Translations under genes and position numbers: made by a program
Shown here: positions 32,552 to 44,221 of the stretch, one piece after another
Layout: the number at the start of each line of letters is the position of its first letter
Numbering within the stretch: the first letter of the stretch is position 1
The notes under the pieces: generated by a model
Database searches by the model: none
What the model was told of the DNA's origin: nothing
The model's input: only the letters and a program-made list of their open reading frames with translations
NCBI GenBank assembly: GCA_000151295.1
Contig: GG745362.1
Span: 379,942 to 443,941, forward strand
Direction: 5' to 3'
Length of the DNA stretch: 64,000 nt
Source: Allomyces macrogynus ATCC 38327
Lineage: Eukaryota > Blastocladiomycota > Blastocladiomycetes > Blastocladiales > Blastocladiaceae

Positions 32552-33611
32552 GGGAGCTAGAAAGTTTGCAAGAGGAGTTTGGTGAATATGGTGAAGAATG
32601 GAAGGTTGCTTTCTTCGAACCAACTTGCAAGGGCGGCCCGCCTTTGGTTCAAGTCCTTGATCTCGGGAACAATGGGAATATTGCCAAGCAGGCGGCGTGC
32701 GTGCTTATGATGTAGTGAACATGTGTTGTTGAGTTGAGAAGTCCAACCTGAATCGGCCACATGGCTATGGAGAAACAAGCATGAAAAGTGAGTATATAAT
32801 GAAAATCACGCAATAAAGATCCAGTGCACTTGTTAACCGACACGTTGGTCATGTCTGAATAAACCATAATTGCAGCTCTTGTCCTGCAATGACAAACTCT
32901 TCCCTGCAGAGACACGAGCCCTCGCCATAACCCATGCATCAATCGCGACAGCGTTTAGATAGGTGCGCACACCATTGATCGCACAATGCTCAAGCTTGTA
33001 TGCCATGGATTTTGCGGGTTTCGGGTCATGCACGAGATGCCAAATACTTGAATCACATCATGATGCCAAAATATCGCGTTGAGCCCAAGATTACCCGTGT
33101 CGATCGGCTTCTCCATAAGATCAAGATAGAACGGAGCCGTCTTGGCCATGCGCTTAACGCTATCAATCGTTTTGAATAGCACGTCCATTTGCGCGCCAAC
33201 AAATTTAGCATTTGCCAGGTGTTCAGCCTTTCGAAACGATTCCTGGGATCATGACCATGTGCGTGTAGGCAAAAAGCGCATCCTTGACTGTCACAAAGTC
33301 GCCGAGAATTTTGCGCAAGTCTGTGGAACAGCTCGTGAGCCAGGTGACCAGAATCGAATCATGCGACGCATGAGAAACCACTAACCGTGCTCCTGGAATT
33401 GATTGAGTGGTTTGTACCTTTTGTGTTTCGCTTCACCTCGTTTGTTGGATTGTTCCCGCCCACCCTGTTGGATCTGTTGCTTTGGTTGTAGGCGTTGTGG
33501 TTAAGTCAGTGTCGAATAAACATGTACAACCATTGGCAATGGAGTTGAGTCTGGTTTGAAGAATGAATCTCAGGACGCTTTTTCTCATAGTCTTTCGCGC
33601 GTCTTTTGTGC
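32552..33611 (-). pseudogene. Gene remnant of unknown family
   Basis: On the minus strand, AQMDVLFKTIDSVKRMAKTAPFY (33188 downward) joins, after one frame change near 33035, to HDPKPAKSMAYKLEHCAINGV and RVSAGKSLSLQDKSC. The frame ends near 32833. Coding-like but unrecognised, and without an identifiable start. The rest of the interval shows nothing. Confidence 0.35.
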
Positions 33612-34794
33612 TCAAAAGGAAGGACGAATCAATCTGTTGCAAAACTCCAATCCATTCTCAAACAAGCGTGTATCCAATTGCTCTCCTGACGGACTCAACA
33701 TCTTCTTGGCAACTGGCGACAATTTGGACAGTAGCCCCAGGATCTCTTCAAAAAGGAATGCGAACTGGATTGCCAGCATGACGGTCAGCAACATGGGGCA
33801 AACTTTCATATTGGCACGGAGGTACTTCATCACAGCAACAACAACCACCGTCGACTCGATCTTCTGCACCCACAAGATGATCTCCATCGACGTGTCAGAC
33901 AATGCAAGCGGAATGCACGCAGAGTGAGCTGTGGCCCATGAGAAAAAATGGGCGTGGTCAGCTGTTGGGTCACAACTGAGATGATGTGAATGATTTCGAC
34001 CGTGTCAGAAAGATCCACCTCCCCATGGATGTCAGGCACCTCCAACAGGAGCGAATCGACTGACTTTGGTATATCCACTTCCAGGCGAGCACAGGTATCA
34101 TCTGGGGGGAAATCAGGCCGTGGCAGGGCCCGTACAACAAGATCAAGTCCTTGAACAACGTATTGCTCCGACGTAAATGATGTCAGGTGTGGGAGTTGGG
34201 TGAAGAGTCGCGCGAGTGCTGGAGGCGCACGAAGCTGGACGGCCTGGTCCATTGTCGTCAATAGCTCAAGCACCACAATCGAGCTTGGCACATGGTCAAA
34301 CATCGCCTCCCACGGCCGCCAAGCGGCTTCGTCACTGCCGCATTGCCATCAAAAAATTCAAGCAGACGTAGCCAGCGAAGGCAGCATGGGCTTGTCAAGA
34401 GACAAAGTACGCCGTTCGAGTTTTGGGGGAGCAAATACACGTAAGAAATAGACAGCTCAACGAGTGTTGGAGGCAACTGGCTGATTCGGTCCCATGGAAA
34501 ATCAATGTATCTGTAAAATTTATGCTTGCGCTTGAGCTCGAGGGAGCGGAATATCCTTGGAACAGCAAACATGCGAGAGTGTCGGGCTATGGTGAACGCG
34601 CCATGAATCTGGGCATTTGGCAGAGGGAGTAGCGTCAACTTGGGCGAAGCGGAAAAAATCTCGTTTTTTGATGCCGGCTTGGCCATCGATGTCAGCGACC
34701 GATTTCCGTCGCGTGGCGGCAAAATCGGGTACAGCTGCGGGCGGGCGTTGTTGTCGTTATCGTCGTCATGATCAAGTACTGCGAAGCGACCCAT
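33612..34794 (-). pseudogene. Frameshifted LRR-like gene
   Basis: Begins MGRFAVLDHDDDNDNN, then PPTLVELSISYVYLLP and, in another frame, VPSSIVVLELLTTM, LPHLTSFTSEQYVVQGLDLV and VDSLLLEVPDIHGEVDL, which have leucine-rich-repeat spacing. A third frame carries a hydrophobic, membrane-like end (LTVMLAIQFAFLFEEILGLL). At least two frame changes are required. It resembles in style the intact F-box/LRR-like gene at 46.9-48.8 kb. Confidence 0.4.
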
Positions 34795-35310
34795 CTGGTC
34801 GCTCTCAACCCCAACCGCTAGGTTGATAGGCGCACAATGTCCTCACTCGGTCTCATTCCTGAGCGAACAACAACTTTGAGGCACAGTGCAAACAAGGTTG
34901 GCCAAGCAAGGTTGGCCATCACCGTTTATACCCAGAGTGATGCGACTGTTGCTGACCTTTTCTCGGCCCAATTGCAAGTGAAGGGGATGCAAGAACAATA
35001 GCCAAACTCAACCCTTCTCTGCATTCATGTCACAGCAGCCACGGTTGAGCCTTTGGACATGCCACTCTTTTGCTCACTTTGCTGGTATCGGTTTATGTTG
35101 GTGGTGACTGGCCTCCGGATCTTATCCCAGCCGTCCACGATCATGATCTTCTTGTGAATCAAGTCTCTCGCTTTTGGGCATTGCATTCTGAACCGCGAAG
35201 GCTAACATTATTCGCGCACATGAGCGTGACATACTTCATAGTCTAACTACAAAACGTACGCCATAGATTCGAAACCCGGACTAGCCTCAACAAATGATCC
35301 AAGCAAAACC
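34795..35310. other. Intergenic
   Basis: No gene or repeat recognised. Confidence 0.35.
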
Positions 35311-35507
35311 TCAACAAGGGGACCATCCGACAGAACTACGACTCCACTCATCCATATCCTCATCGTCATCATCAAACGACGCAAAGAAATCACTCGCCGT
35401 GAGCTGGCGGCCCTGCGGCATCGTCGCCAAATCCCTCGTCAGGTCCTACCCGAGGCATTGCAGTATCAGCATCCTGCCCGCAAAGCTAGGGAAAACGACG
35501 GAATCCG

Positions 35508-35540
<33 letters not shown>

Positions 35541-37050
35541 GGCCGCTGTCCGAGCACGCGACGGTGCGCCGGCCTTGGCGCGCGCGCGGTCGCGCAGCAG
35601 CGTAAACAGAACGCGAATCGACATGGACGCGGTCGTCGGGAGCTGCTCGTAGAGAAGGAGTGGAACGGATCCCGTACTCGCATACGGACTCTCTGGCCGC
35701 CACGGACCGCTCGAGGCCACGCCAGGGGACCGTACCCGCGGCCGCTTGTAGCCCCCATATCTACGAGCGCGAGAGGAGAAGGGACCGATTTCAGGAACGT
35801 GGGTACATCCGGACAGAGGAGGGGACGCGAAGAGAAGGACCGAAAAAACCAAGGGGTGTGAGTTTAAACCGAACAATACATACACCGGTCGTCGCGCAGA
35901 GCAACACGGCCGGCGGAGTTCAAGTGCGCGAGGAGCCGGGTGGTCGGCGGTGCGGTGGAATCCACTGTCCGGCAGGTTGAGCGCGCGGCAGGTCCGCCCC
36001 TTGCTTGGCCGGAACATGGCTCATTCCAGCCGTAACCGACAGCCTCGATTTGGCGAGAGGTGCCCTCGAGCTACCCGCCGACGACGAGGTGGGTGACGCG
36101 GGTGGGCCGACGCGTCGTGCCGGCTGCGCCAGATCGCGGACGGCACGGTACTGTGGCCGCGGTGGGTGAGCGGGCTGCTCACGATCCGGAATAGACGAGG
36201 GCGGTTGGTCGGCGGTTGCGGGCTCCACCCGCTCGACCGCTTCGACCCGCTCAACCACGTCCACCCGCTCGACGGCCTCCGCGCGCTCCGCCAGTCCCTC
36301 GGCCGTGTCGAGCGCCAAATCGGCCATGGCCTGCATCACGAACCTTGCCCCTGCATCGTTGCGGTCGCTAGAATCGCTGGCATCGCCCTCATCACTCGAC
36401 TCGTCGTCATCGAATGCAATGTATCCGTCGTTCGTGGATCGCCGCTTGCGCGTGTCGCTAGTGCCCGACGACGGCGTGCGTGAGTGCATGCCCGGCGGGA
36501 CCTGGAACTCGCCGTTGGGCGCGTCCGGCGGGAACGGTGGTGGCGATCCGGGCGGCAGTGGGCAGTACTGCGGCCAGGTCATGCGGTTGTTGTAGATGGC
36601 CGGCGGAATCGCATACTTGCCGGCCTGCGGCTCGCCAAACAGACTCGTGGCCACGCGCAGCACCTCGGTCTCGTTGTCCGTGCCGTACGTGTGCTCGTAG
36701 AGCTTGAGCAGCATATTGGGCGCAATCTTGGCGGGCATGACGAGGTACTTGAGCCGCGTGCGCACGACGGAGGGCGGGTGCTGCTTCAGGTGCCGCCGCT
36801 TCCATGTAAAGTAGACGAACGCGGTCGTGAGGTGCGTGTAGGTCTCGGTGCGCCCGAGCAGTTCAAAGGCGCGGTTTGTGCCAATCGTCAATTGGAAGTT
36901 GGGCCGAATCGTGCACTTGAGAAAGACGGCGAGCGAGTCCTTGCGCATGTACATGAACGGGCACCCGTAGCACGCCGCCTTGACCTCGCAGAACTCGCGC
37001 TGATGCGCTGGCATCATTTTGCGGATTTCTGTGTCAATTGAAATTAACAT
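35311..37050 (-). CDS. Multi-exon protein of unknown function with acidic C-terminus
   Basis: Main exon from ATG 37050 (MLISIDTE) to about 35940. The conserved N-terminal part has Cys pairs (CEVKAACYGCPF) and a basic stretch (WKRRHLKQH) followed by RTRLKYLVMPAKIAPNMLL; this is the portion duplicated at 30 kb. The middle is Pro/Ser/Asp-rich, with VERVEAVERV repeats. Downstream exons are likely at ~35755-35538 (YGGYKRPRVRS, LLLYEQLPTTASMSIRVLF) and 35445-35311 (DLTRDLATMPQ, DFFASFDDDDEDMDEW), the last two joined by an intron whose donor GT is followed by ~28 T. The first downstream splice donor is unresolved. No domain recognised. Confidence 0.55.
35508..35536. repeat. 29-base A homopolymer (T on the gene strand)
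   Basis: Uninterrupted A run. On the minus strand it forms GTTTT... immediately after an AAG codon, inside a predicted 92-base intron of the gene above. Its length may be unreliable in sequencing. Confidence 0.85.
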
Positions 37051-37261
37051 TTTAACCAGCAAATTGCAATCGCAGGGCCGTTGGCGAGCTAAAAGTCGAT
37101 CAGGCGGGCACTTGACCCGGGAAAACGACAGTAGCGGGTTCGCGATCGCTATTGCTGCAGGTTAAATCGAGCCCAGCAACTTTGTCGCCGATAAAATCGA
37201 GTCCGCTGCTCGAAGGAGTTGTGACAACGGCCGACAAGGAGCGACAACGAGCGGCCTTGGT

Positions 37262-37743
37262 GAGGGACAGTGCTCATTGCCCGAGCTGTCACCTGATGGT
37301 CCTGACAGCAAGGGACGATGTGTGTTGTCGAAGCCCGAGCCAACAGGAGGGGTGCAAGCTGTGCCTATTCCTTTTATTGAATGAGCTCAAACAATCGACA
37401 CTATCTCAGGAACATGAAACTTATGATGTAACGTCAGCTCTGAGAAATGAAATGGAAAAACAGGCTTGATCGACCAGGTCCTGTTGAAGCGTGCAAACCC
37501 CTCACCCCCAACTCGTCAGCATCCTCACTCCCTGATCAGAGAGAGACACCAGACAGAGTAGATGTGCCTGTCGAAGACGGGGTGGGAAAACGGGAAAATC
37601 GGCCGCCCATTCTGGCCGCAGTGGAACCGGGTAGGAGGCACATCTTGCACCCATTGTGTTGCCTCAGCTCAGATAACACACATCGTCCCTTGCTGTCAGG
37701 ACCATCAGGTGACAGCCCTAACAGCACGGGCAATGAGCATTGT
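37262..37743. repeat. Imperfect inverted repeat at the retroelement 3' end
   Basis: The left arm (~37262-37372) and right arm (~37632-37743) are reverse complements around a shared core GGACGATGTGTGTT and CACCTGATGGTCCTGACAGC. The right arm is part of the recombinase frame, and the left arm repeats the same codons (GPDSKGRCVLS) on the opposite strand. Spacer ~260 bp. Confidence 0.8.
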
Positions 37744-37794
37744 CCTTTGCCCTTGCCAGCACCTCGGGGTGCTGCAATGTGCCAGTTTGCAGGT

Positions 37795-38486
37795 CTACTG
37801 GCCCCTGTCCTCCATGAGGAGATGGCGAAGCTTCGTGTAGACCCAGGTACCCTGGGTGTGTTTTTGGTATGTGGCTGCAGAGACCCACGTCCCAGCCACA
37901 ATTTCCTCCTCAGTGGCTCTTCCATGAGCTTGCAGGCTGCCACTTTCAGGTCGTAGGTGCAGAACCAGTGCAGGATCCGTGCATCCCTCAGTGGTTTGCA
38001 CACCCAAGATGCAATCGTGTCAGCAACCACAAATCGCTTGGTGGTGCCCACCCCCACAAACAGGGCGTCGCCAGCGCCCCCAGGAGGTACATAGGGGGAG
38101 CAGCGCCCAAGGTAAGCGGTCCAGTGCGCCCCCACGTCCATCAGTGGGTTGTCAGCCCACACAAGGTATGTGATCACTGTTTGATCATGATGGTCCTTGG
38201 GGCCACAGATCGCCAGATGCAACGTGTCTGGAAGCACTGCGCTCTTCGGCACAATGATGCGTTCCAGGCAGCTGAATCGGCGCCTCCCATACCTCAGGAG
38301 GAGGTATGCAAGGTGATGGTTCAGCCTTGAGAATGATAGGTCTGCAATAGGGCCCCAGACCTGCACCACATCGTCCAATATCGCCACGTCAAACACCTCC
38401 TTGTCATGGGAGACCCTTGGGCACTCCACCCGGAAGGAGCGTACCACCTTTAATACCATTGCACAGGTCGACAGTGATATGATCAC
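37795..38486 (-). pseudogene. Tyrosine recombinase remnant of the DIRS element
   Basis: One frame carries YDLKVAACKLMEE (degenerate HxLR box); the adjacent frame, near 37920, carries ATEEEIVAGTWVSAATYQKHTQG, with the G.W and the candidate nucleophile Tyr spaced as in YR proteins. One frame change joins them. Position at the 3' end of the element fits DIRS gene order. Confidence 0.6.
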
Positions 38487-39154
38487 ACTGTCTGACCTGT
38501 GGAACTGTCCCCATGTTGTCCCAAACGCTGCTTACTGACAGGCCACTAGGGCCGCCTGTGTGGGGGAGGTGTCTTCCTCCCAGAGAGAGATAGCATACAC
38601 GCAGAAAGCATTCACAACTCACATAAGGGGATCAGTGTGTTCCCTGCAGCACCAGTGAAGCCAGCACAGCCAAGATGTGTTGTACTGCTTCCTGGTGTTC
38701 TCTGTGAGGGCTGCATCAGTGCAGTCAACACTGTTTGCAATAAGCCGAGCAGAGCTCCAAAATGCCAGAGAGCCGCCACATGATCAGGCGTGTTCCACTC
38801 AGGGGCGCCTGCATCTGCACAGTCCTCACCAGTGTGTCAGTTAGTAGGATCACAGGGTCGTCCACCAACATCCAGAGGGCGTTCTGGAACCATATCTGGG
38901 ACGGCCAGAACGGGGTGACCACAGTCACTGTTCCCTGGTCGTCTTGAGCTTCCTCAGCACATGGGGAGGAGGCCCCCAGGGGGTAGATCCATGCAGGCTC
39001 TCCCCCCCCCCCCCCCAGTGGATCATGAATGCGTCCCTCACCACCACTCCTGGGTCCGGATGGAACATCACAAACCAATCCCTGATCTGTGCCATCACCA
39101 AGGACACGAACAGGTCGATCTCCACCAGCCAGTGGGCCCATAGTGCCCAAACGT

Positions 39155-39798
39155 TCATGTCCTCGTTGTCCTCGTTGTCGGACGACGACGAGGTCGAGCG
39201 CGTGTCATCGTCATCGGTGGACCATGTGGTCGTAATGGACCACATCCGCCTTTGAATCCAGGTCTGCCACCGAATTCTCTGCTCACGGCAGGTGGGTCAT
39301 GTGCAAACACACCCCAAACCCCTGTAGCCAAAGCCAGGTTTCCTTCGTCATGCAATTCATTCATGGGCATTGGCGGCCCCCCTGCTGATCCAGGTAAATC
39401 GCAGAGCTGAGGTTGTCCACCATCGTGTGGACCATCAGTCCAGACAGGTCCATCGCCCCCAAGGCCACCAGGGCCTGCAGCCCCAGCAGGACCTCAAGGA
39501 TCTCCAAGACCCCAATGTGGATCAGGTCTGTTGCAGGGTGTTTGGACAGGAACCCGTCCAGGTACCCCGCCAATTGATACCTGTCCTGATACTGGAGGAG
39601 AACGTCCGCCAACCACCAGTCATGCGTCTGCACCAGTTCCCCCTCCACCCATGCATTCAGGGCCCAGCCTGTCCCTGATGCATTGGAGCGTGTGGTCAGG
39701 TCCACCATCAACTGCAGTGGTGTGGACCCTTTGTAGTCCAGGAGCTCTGCTACACTCGCTGACAGGTCCTCCCTCATGAGATGTGTCACGTCCACCAT
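39155..39798 (-). pseudogene. RNase H and linker remnant of the DIRS element
   Basis: RSNASGTGWAL (usual DAS), LEILEVLLGLQAL and TMVDNLSSAIYLDQQGG form the RNase H core in the order seen in DIRS and Ngaro elements. The first catalytic Asp is replaced by Asn. The frame then shifts into the MNELHDEGNLALATGVWGV segment. Confidence 0.75.
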
Positions 39799-40060
39799 GA
39801 GAGAGCCCCATTGTCCGTGGCATGTCCCAATGGTTCATGCTGCTGCTCACATCGCCATGCGGAGCTCCATTGTGAGTAGCTTCAGTTCGCCCACTGCTGG
39901 CAAGATGGCCGGGATCGTCCCTACCAGTCTCGCTAGACTCTTCATATGAATTTGGTCCAGTCGGCTTGCCTTGTGCAGCACATCCTGTACTATCAGTTTC
40001 ATGGGGGGGGGGGGGGGGGACCTGCATGACCTTGTGCATGAGGTCCCACTCCCATCCCAC

Positions 40061-41048
40061 TCATTGCACCATCTGCGATGTGGTAATTGATAGTTTCTTC
40101 CACGAGATCCGGAATCTGTGGAGCTGCATCAGGTGAATGAACATGACTGTGAACCACAGGGTCTGTGGTCAGTGCTTCTGTCACCAACCTGATGATCACA
40201 TTGTCCAGCCAGGCCATTGCCATCGCCCCAATCCTGCATAAAGCCACCAGTATGGGCTTCGGTAGTTTCATGAAGATATGCAGTAGGCACTTCAGCCTGA
40301 AGAATGAAGCCAGCAGTTTGAACACCTGGCCCTGCACTGTGAAGTGCAGCAGGTGTTGGTGCTCTGGGTGCACCCCCAGGTGCAGGAAGAAGTCGGTGAT
40401 GTCCACCACTGCTGCAAAATCCATGTCTGGGATCACCCCAATCACAGATTTCATTGTCACCATTTTGAACGGTTTGTCCAAAATGAACCCATTCACATAC
40501 TGGTAGTCTATGATCACCCGGACCTTCCTGCACTTCTGAGTCATGGTGAAGACTGGGTGGATCACCTCATCCACAAAGTAGTTGCGGTGTGGGCCCTCCT
40601 CCAGCACCTTTGCTGCACCCTTTGCAGTCCATGCGCTGGGCTCCACCCACAGGGATGCCACCTTGGCCCTAGTCAGGGTGAACTCTGCCATCTCCCCTGT
40701 GGGCGGCAGTACCCCCAAAAGGTCCAGCCGCAACCCACCCAGGATCAAACCCCTCACGATCTGAGAGTCATGGCACCTGAGCCAGACCTCCTGGAACGAG
40801 GGGAAGTGTAATCGGCCCCCCACCACCACCTCTGGGTGCAGGTGCAGGAGCAAGCCTTCTAAACGCATTACCTTCACGTCCCCCATCAGGTCCGCCATGC
40901 CCCTCAGCGCCACAGACAGTGCTGTTGGGTCCAGAATCCCCAGGACCGATTCTGTGTCCAACAGGGTGAAACGTTCTCCTGGATCCATCTGCAGCCAGCA
41001 TGCAATGCATTCCACCTTTCCAAAGACTGAGCCCCAGTCAGTCACCAA
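40061..41048 (-). pseudogene. DIRS-type reverse transcriptase remnant
   Basis: KVRVIIDYQYVNGFI, FAAVVDITDFFLHLGVHPEHQHLLHF and GQVFKLLASFFRLKC match RT palm motifs in order. The YxDD box reads WLDN (second Asp to Asn), and the usual LPFG motif is degraded. A 17-base G run at 40003-40019 adjoins the end of the frame. Confidence 0.8.
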
Positions 41049-41533
41049 CCAAACAATGGTCTGCGTCTGTAGAACTGGTGTGATGATCCAATATATTCAA
41101 ATTGTGATCCATCAGTCAGGGGCAGCACTGCTAAACCCGCTTCTTGTTTGGTGGTGCCAAGCCAGCATTGGGGCCACCAAACACGCACTTTGTCACTCCG
41201 CCAAACTGCAGGCAACTACCACCACCGAAAACGCGCCCCTCTGCAGGCGGGGCCGGTTGGTGATGTTGGCGCACAGGCCCAAATGGGCCTGCTGCATGGG
41301 GCTGCTGGGCACAGCCTGTGCCAATGGCGCTCTGCGCATGCCAGTAGTGCGCCTTGCTGTCAGCCTCCACCTGCGCCTCGTCCACCCCAGGGTAGATTGC
41401 CAGGTATGCTACGCTCCGCAACCCAGTCAGGTGGGCAATGTCCACCGCCTCGAGGTGTGCCTTGGCTTGGACTGTGCCGACCACAGCGTCAAGCACAGAC
41501 AGCATGTTGGCACAGTCGTCCATGTCGAGCTTC

Positions 41534-41821
41534 ATGTCGGAGCAAGGGGGTGGCATCGGGGCTCACGGCGGCGTGCTCGTAGATTCTCAAGCCAGGTCAT
41601 CGACCAGTTCCCGCTTGGAGCCCATGGTCGAGACGATCAACTCGCTTCTGAGCTCGATGCGAGTGCAGCAGCAGCCCGACCAGCGCGGCCGAGGGCACGG
41701 CTCAATTCAGGACCACACGGCGCCCGTGTACGACGTCGAGCTGCACTACCAGATGCAGCACGCGCACATGCTCATGCAGCAGAAGCTGCAACAGCAGCGG
41801 CAGCTCGCGACGCACGTGTAG
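41534..41821 (+). CDS. Gln-rich small open frame, unknown
   Basis: Starts at MSEQGGGIGAHGG and ends in a Gln/His-rich helix (QMQHAHMLMQQKLQQQRQLATHV). It overlaps the retroelement's outermost frame by about 20 bases and precedes the kinase-like gene. It could be the 5' exon of that gene or an independent small protein. Confidence 0.35.
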   Translation: MSEQGGGIGAHGGVLVDSQARSSTSSRLEPMVETINSLLSSMRVQQQPDQRGRGHGSIQDHTAPVYDVELHYQMQHAHMLMQQKLQQQRQLATHV

Positions 41822-42021
41822 CTTCTGCGTCTGCTTTCGATGGGCGGACAGGCCGCCATCTTTCTTGCGCGGCTGCCGCTCGATAACAAGTAGCTCATCA
41901 TCGTCAAGGTATTTTTCAGTCCGCCGTCGCAGCACAAAATGGCCGGGATGCGGTACGGGGCTGTTGCGACCGCATTTGTTCATTCTTGGAAATTAACCTG
42001 ATCGTGTTTGCTTTAAGCGCC

Positions 42022-42968
42022 ATGGCCATGTCGGAGTTCACGATCCGGCTCATTGGGGAGACCACGATCACCTACGACGGGCTGCTCCCGTTAGTCCACC
42101 AGCTTCGGCAGTACCGCCACGACCTGAAATCGTTCCAGTGTTACGGATACAACTGCGTCCTGGGCTGGTGCTACGAGCGGCAGCAGGGCGACCTCGAGTC
42201 GGTCATTTTGGACCTCGCGGAGCGCGCGCGCATCTACAACACGATGAAGATGCTGATTGGGCTCCAAATTGCCTACTATTTGCGCGGCATGCACACGGCC
42301 GGGTTCATTTTCCGGGTACGGCGCGCTGCGACGCGTCAAGTTGGTCGTGATTGACGCACACGATGACGTGCGTGTAGGACCTCAAGCAGTCGGATGTGCT
42401 CGTGTGCAAGGAACTTGGCGCCGACGTGCCTCAGCTCCTGCGGTATTTTGTGCGTGTTCTCTCTCTTTCTCCTTCACTTGCCCCGCGCTTGCTCCTCTCA
42501 CGGTGCCCATGGAGGTGGAGCACGAGCCGGTCATCAAAGTGACCGACTTTGGCTTCGTGACGCGGTCGCGCGCCGGCCTCAAGACGCCTGGCCAATGTAC
42601 ATGCCAGCCGATACCAATTCCACCCCTCTCGCACACTTTTTTCCCACCTCGCGCCAATTCGCCCCAACTCGTCCCACCTAGCCCAAATGACCAACGCCTA
42701 CGACGCGTCCGTCGACGTCGTCGCCCTCGGCATTACGCTCACGGAGCTCCTGATCGACGCGATCCTGTACCCCATGGACGAGCCCGACGCGACCGTCCAG
42801 CACGAATTCGAGACCTTGCGCATCCTTGACCGCATTCGCGCGCGGTTCGCGCAGTCGCCCAAGTACATTCCGTCAGCGCTGCAAGGCCTGGTCACGGACG
42901 CGGTCCAGGGGAAGCTGCACACGGTCGACCCGGTGATCGAGTACCTCGAAGGTCGCTCAAGGCCATAG
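42022..42968 (+). CDS. Protein-kinase-like protein, N-lobe missing, possible pseudokinase
   Basis: Kinase C-lobe features across inferred exons: helix alpha-C/beta-4-5 region (LRQYRHDLKSFQCYGY, GWCYERQQGDLESVIL), catalytic loop GFIFRDLKQSDVLV created by splicing out 42317-42377 (GTACGG...TGTAG), DFG motif KVTDFGFVTR, then PMYMPAD and AYDASVDVVALGITLTELL. HRD is FRD and the loop Asn is Asp. No Gly-rich loop or VAIK lysine is seen upstream. A one-base frame offset lies between LKTPG and PMYMPAD (~42590). Probably a diverged or decayed TKL-type kinase; catalytic activity is doubtful. Confidence 0.55.
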
Positions 42969-43446
42969 CGTTTGCGCATGGTGTCGAGAAGCGCACGCTC
43001 GAGCATATGAGCGAGGATACGGGAACGCCGGTGCGCCCGCGCCCGATGGGTGGTGCGGCGGGTGGAGAGTGGCCAAGTGATCGGCAGCGACGCAAAGGGC
43101 GCGTGCGCGGTGGGTTGGTCAAGAGGTAGGCGGTGTGGAGGGCTCTGAGTCGGGGGATGGTGGAAAGCGTGGACTGAACGGAGGAGAAACGAGAGCAGAT
43201 CTGGGAAGCGGAGAAGGAACATCGAGGACGAAGAGACGGAACATCGAGGATGAAGAGACGGAATCACAGTCTGTAAACATACATTCTGCCAACGTTCGGC
43301 CAAGATTGTTCATTCGACCTCATCCCTCAGTGCCGCCACAAACGGAGATTGAGGAATGCTTCCTGAACAGAAAAGATTTCATGGTGGCATACTCAATCTT
43401 CTCCACCCTCTTGCATTCGACTCGTAGTGAGCGGTCACCGATAAAC
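42969..43446. other. Intergenic with a 22-bp duplication
   Basis: A two-copy 22-bp tandem repeat (AACATCGAGGA.GAAGAGACGG) spans 43218-43261. No gene otherwise recognised. Confidence 0.5.
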
Positions 43447-44047
43447 TTACTGAATCCGCTCCACTATTTTACCCACCCAGCCCATCACGACCTCCTGCCA
43501 CCGCGCAGTTGCTTCTCCTGCTCCTGTTGCCATTGACGAAGCTGGCGCTCGGCTAACAACGTAGAGCACATGAGGGTCAGCGTTTGGTTCCATTCCTGAG
43601 ACAGCGGCAAGACAGCTGCGATGCGTACCCTGCCGCTGCACCTTGTCGATACGGCGCTCTGACTCGTGGAAGAACCGGTGGAACAGGTGCGAGTCGAGCA
43701 GCTTGTTGGTAATCCAACGCTGTGCGAGCACGCTGGCCTGGCTGTGGCCGAGGGTGGTGACCAGTCTGGAGGCCGCGAATGCATGTCAAACGATGTTCGA
43801 GGAGTCGGAAATGGATGGATGCGTGCGGGTGCATTATTACCGTGCGATAATGGGTAGGACCATGATGGACGGCGAGAACAGGACGGTTTGCAGCGTGCCG
43901 CTTGGTGGTCGGCTTGCATGGACGGTTCGGGTCGATATTTACGACGAGAGCAACGATTTGACGGGTCCGTTCTTTCGATTGCGGCAAGTCGCGGAATAAT
44001 CTGGCGACTGTTGGAATTACTGGCAACAGCCGCGCGACTGTTTGCAA
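43447..44047 (-). CDS. Hypothetical two-exon protein
   Basis: Two coding-like blocks: MQTVARLLPVIPTVARLFRDL...GPTHYRT (44047 to ~43843) and LVTTLGHSQASVLAQRWITNKLLDSHLF...WVGKIVERIQ (~43770-43447), which could be joined by an intron starting GTAATA and ending CTCCAG. The second block contains HRFFHESERRIDKVQRQ. The hydrophobic/basic N-terminus could be a mitochondrial presequence. Family not recognised. Confidence 0.4.
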
Positions 44048-44221
44048 GATGGATGCCTTACAGGAATGGATTCGAGTCTAAAAGAAATGGCTTCACTGTT
44101 GTTGTCTCGTCGACTTGCAGTGACGCGTTGACTGCTGAAGAAACAGGAATGCAATCACAGAATGCCCCTCCATTTATTTTATCTTGCAGCTCGCAGCCTT
44201 GCAACCAAAAGTGACTCCGTC

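Larger units (their letters stand above)
37262..41556 (-). mobile_element. Decayed DIRS-type (tyrosine-recombinase) retrotransposon
   Basis: Reading the minus strand: a possible gag-like remnant (41556-41131), reverse transcriptase (41048-40061), RNase H (39798-39361), a segment with ALWAHWLVEIDLFVS...FHPDPG and VVTPFWPSQIWFQNALWMLVD characteristic of DIRS elements, and a tyrosine-recombinase end (about 38486-37795). Pieces lie in different frames with stops between, and catalytic residues are altered, so it is inactive. A ~110-bp imperfect inverted repeat marks its 3' end. LTRs and an Ty1/Ty3-type integrase are absent, consistent with DIRS. Exact ends were not determined. Confidence 0.8.

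Noticed and set aside
35508..35536. Poly-A tail of a retroposed gene
   Set aside because: Coding-like sequence of the same gene lies on both sides in the opposite strand, better explained as an intronic T run.
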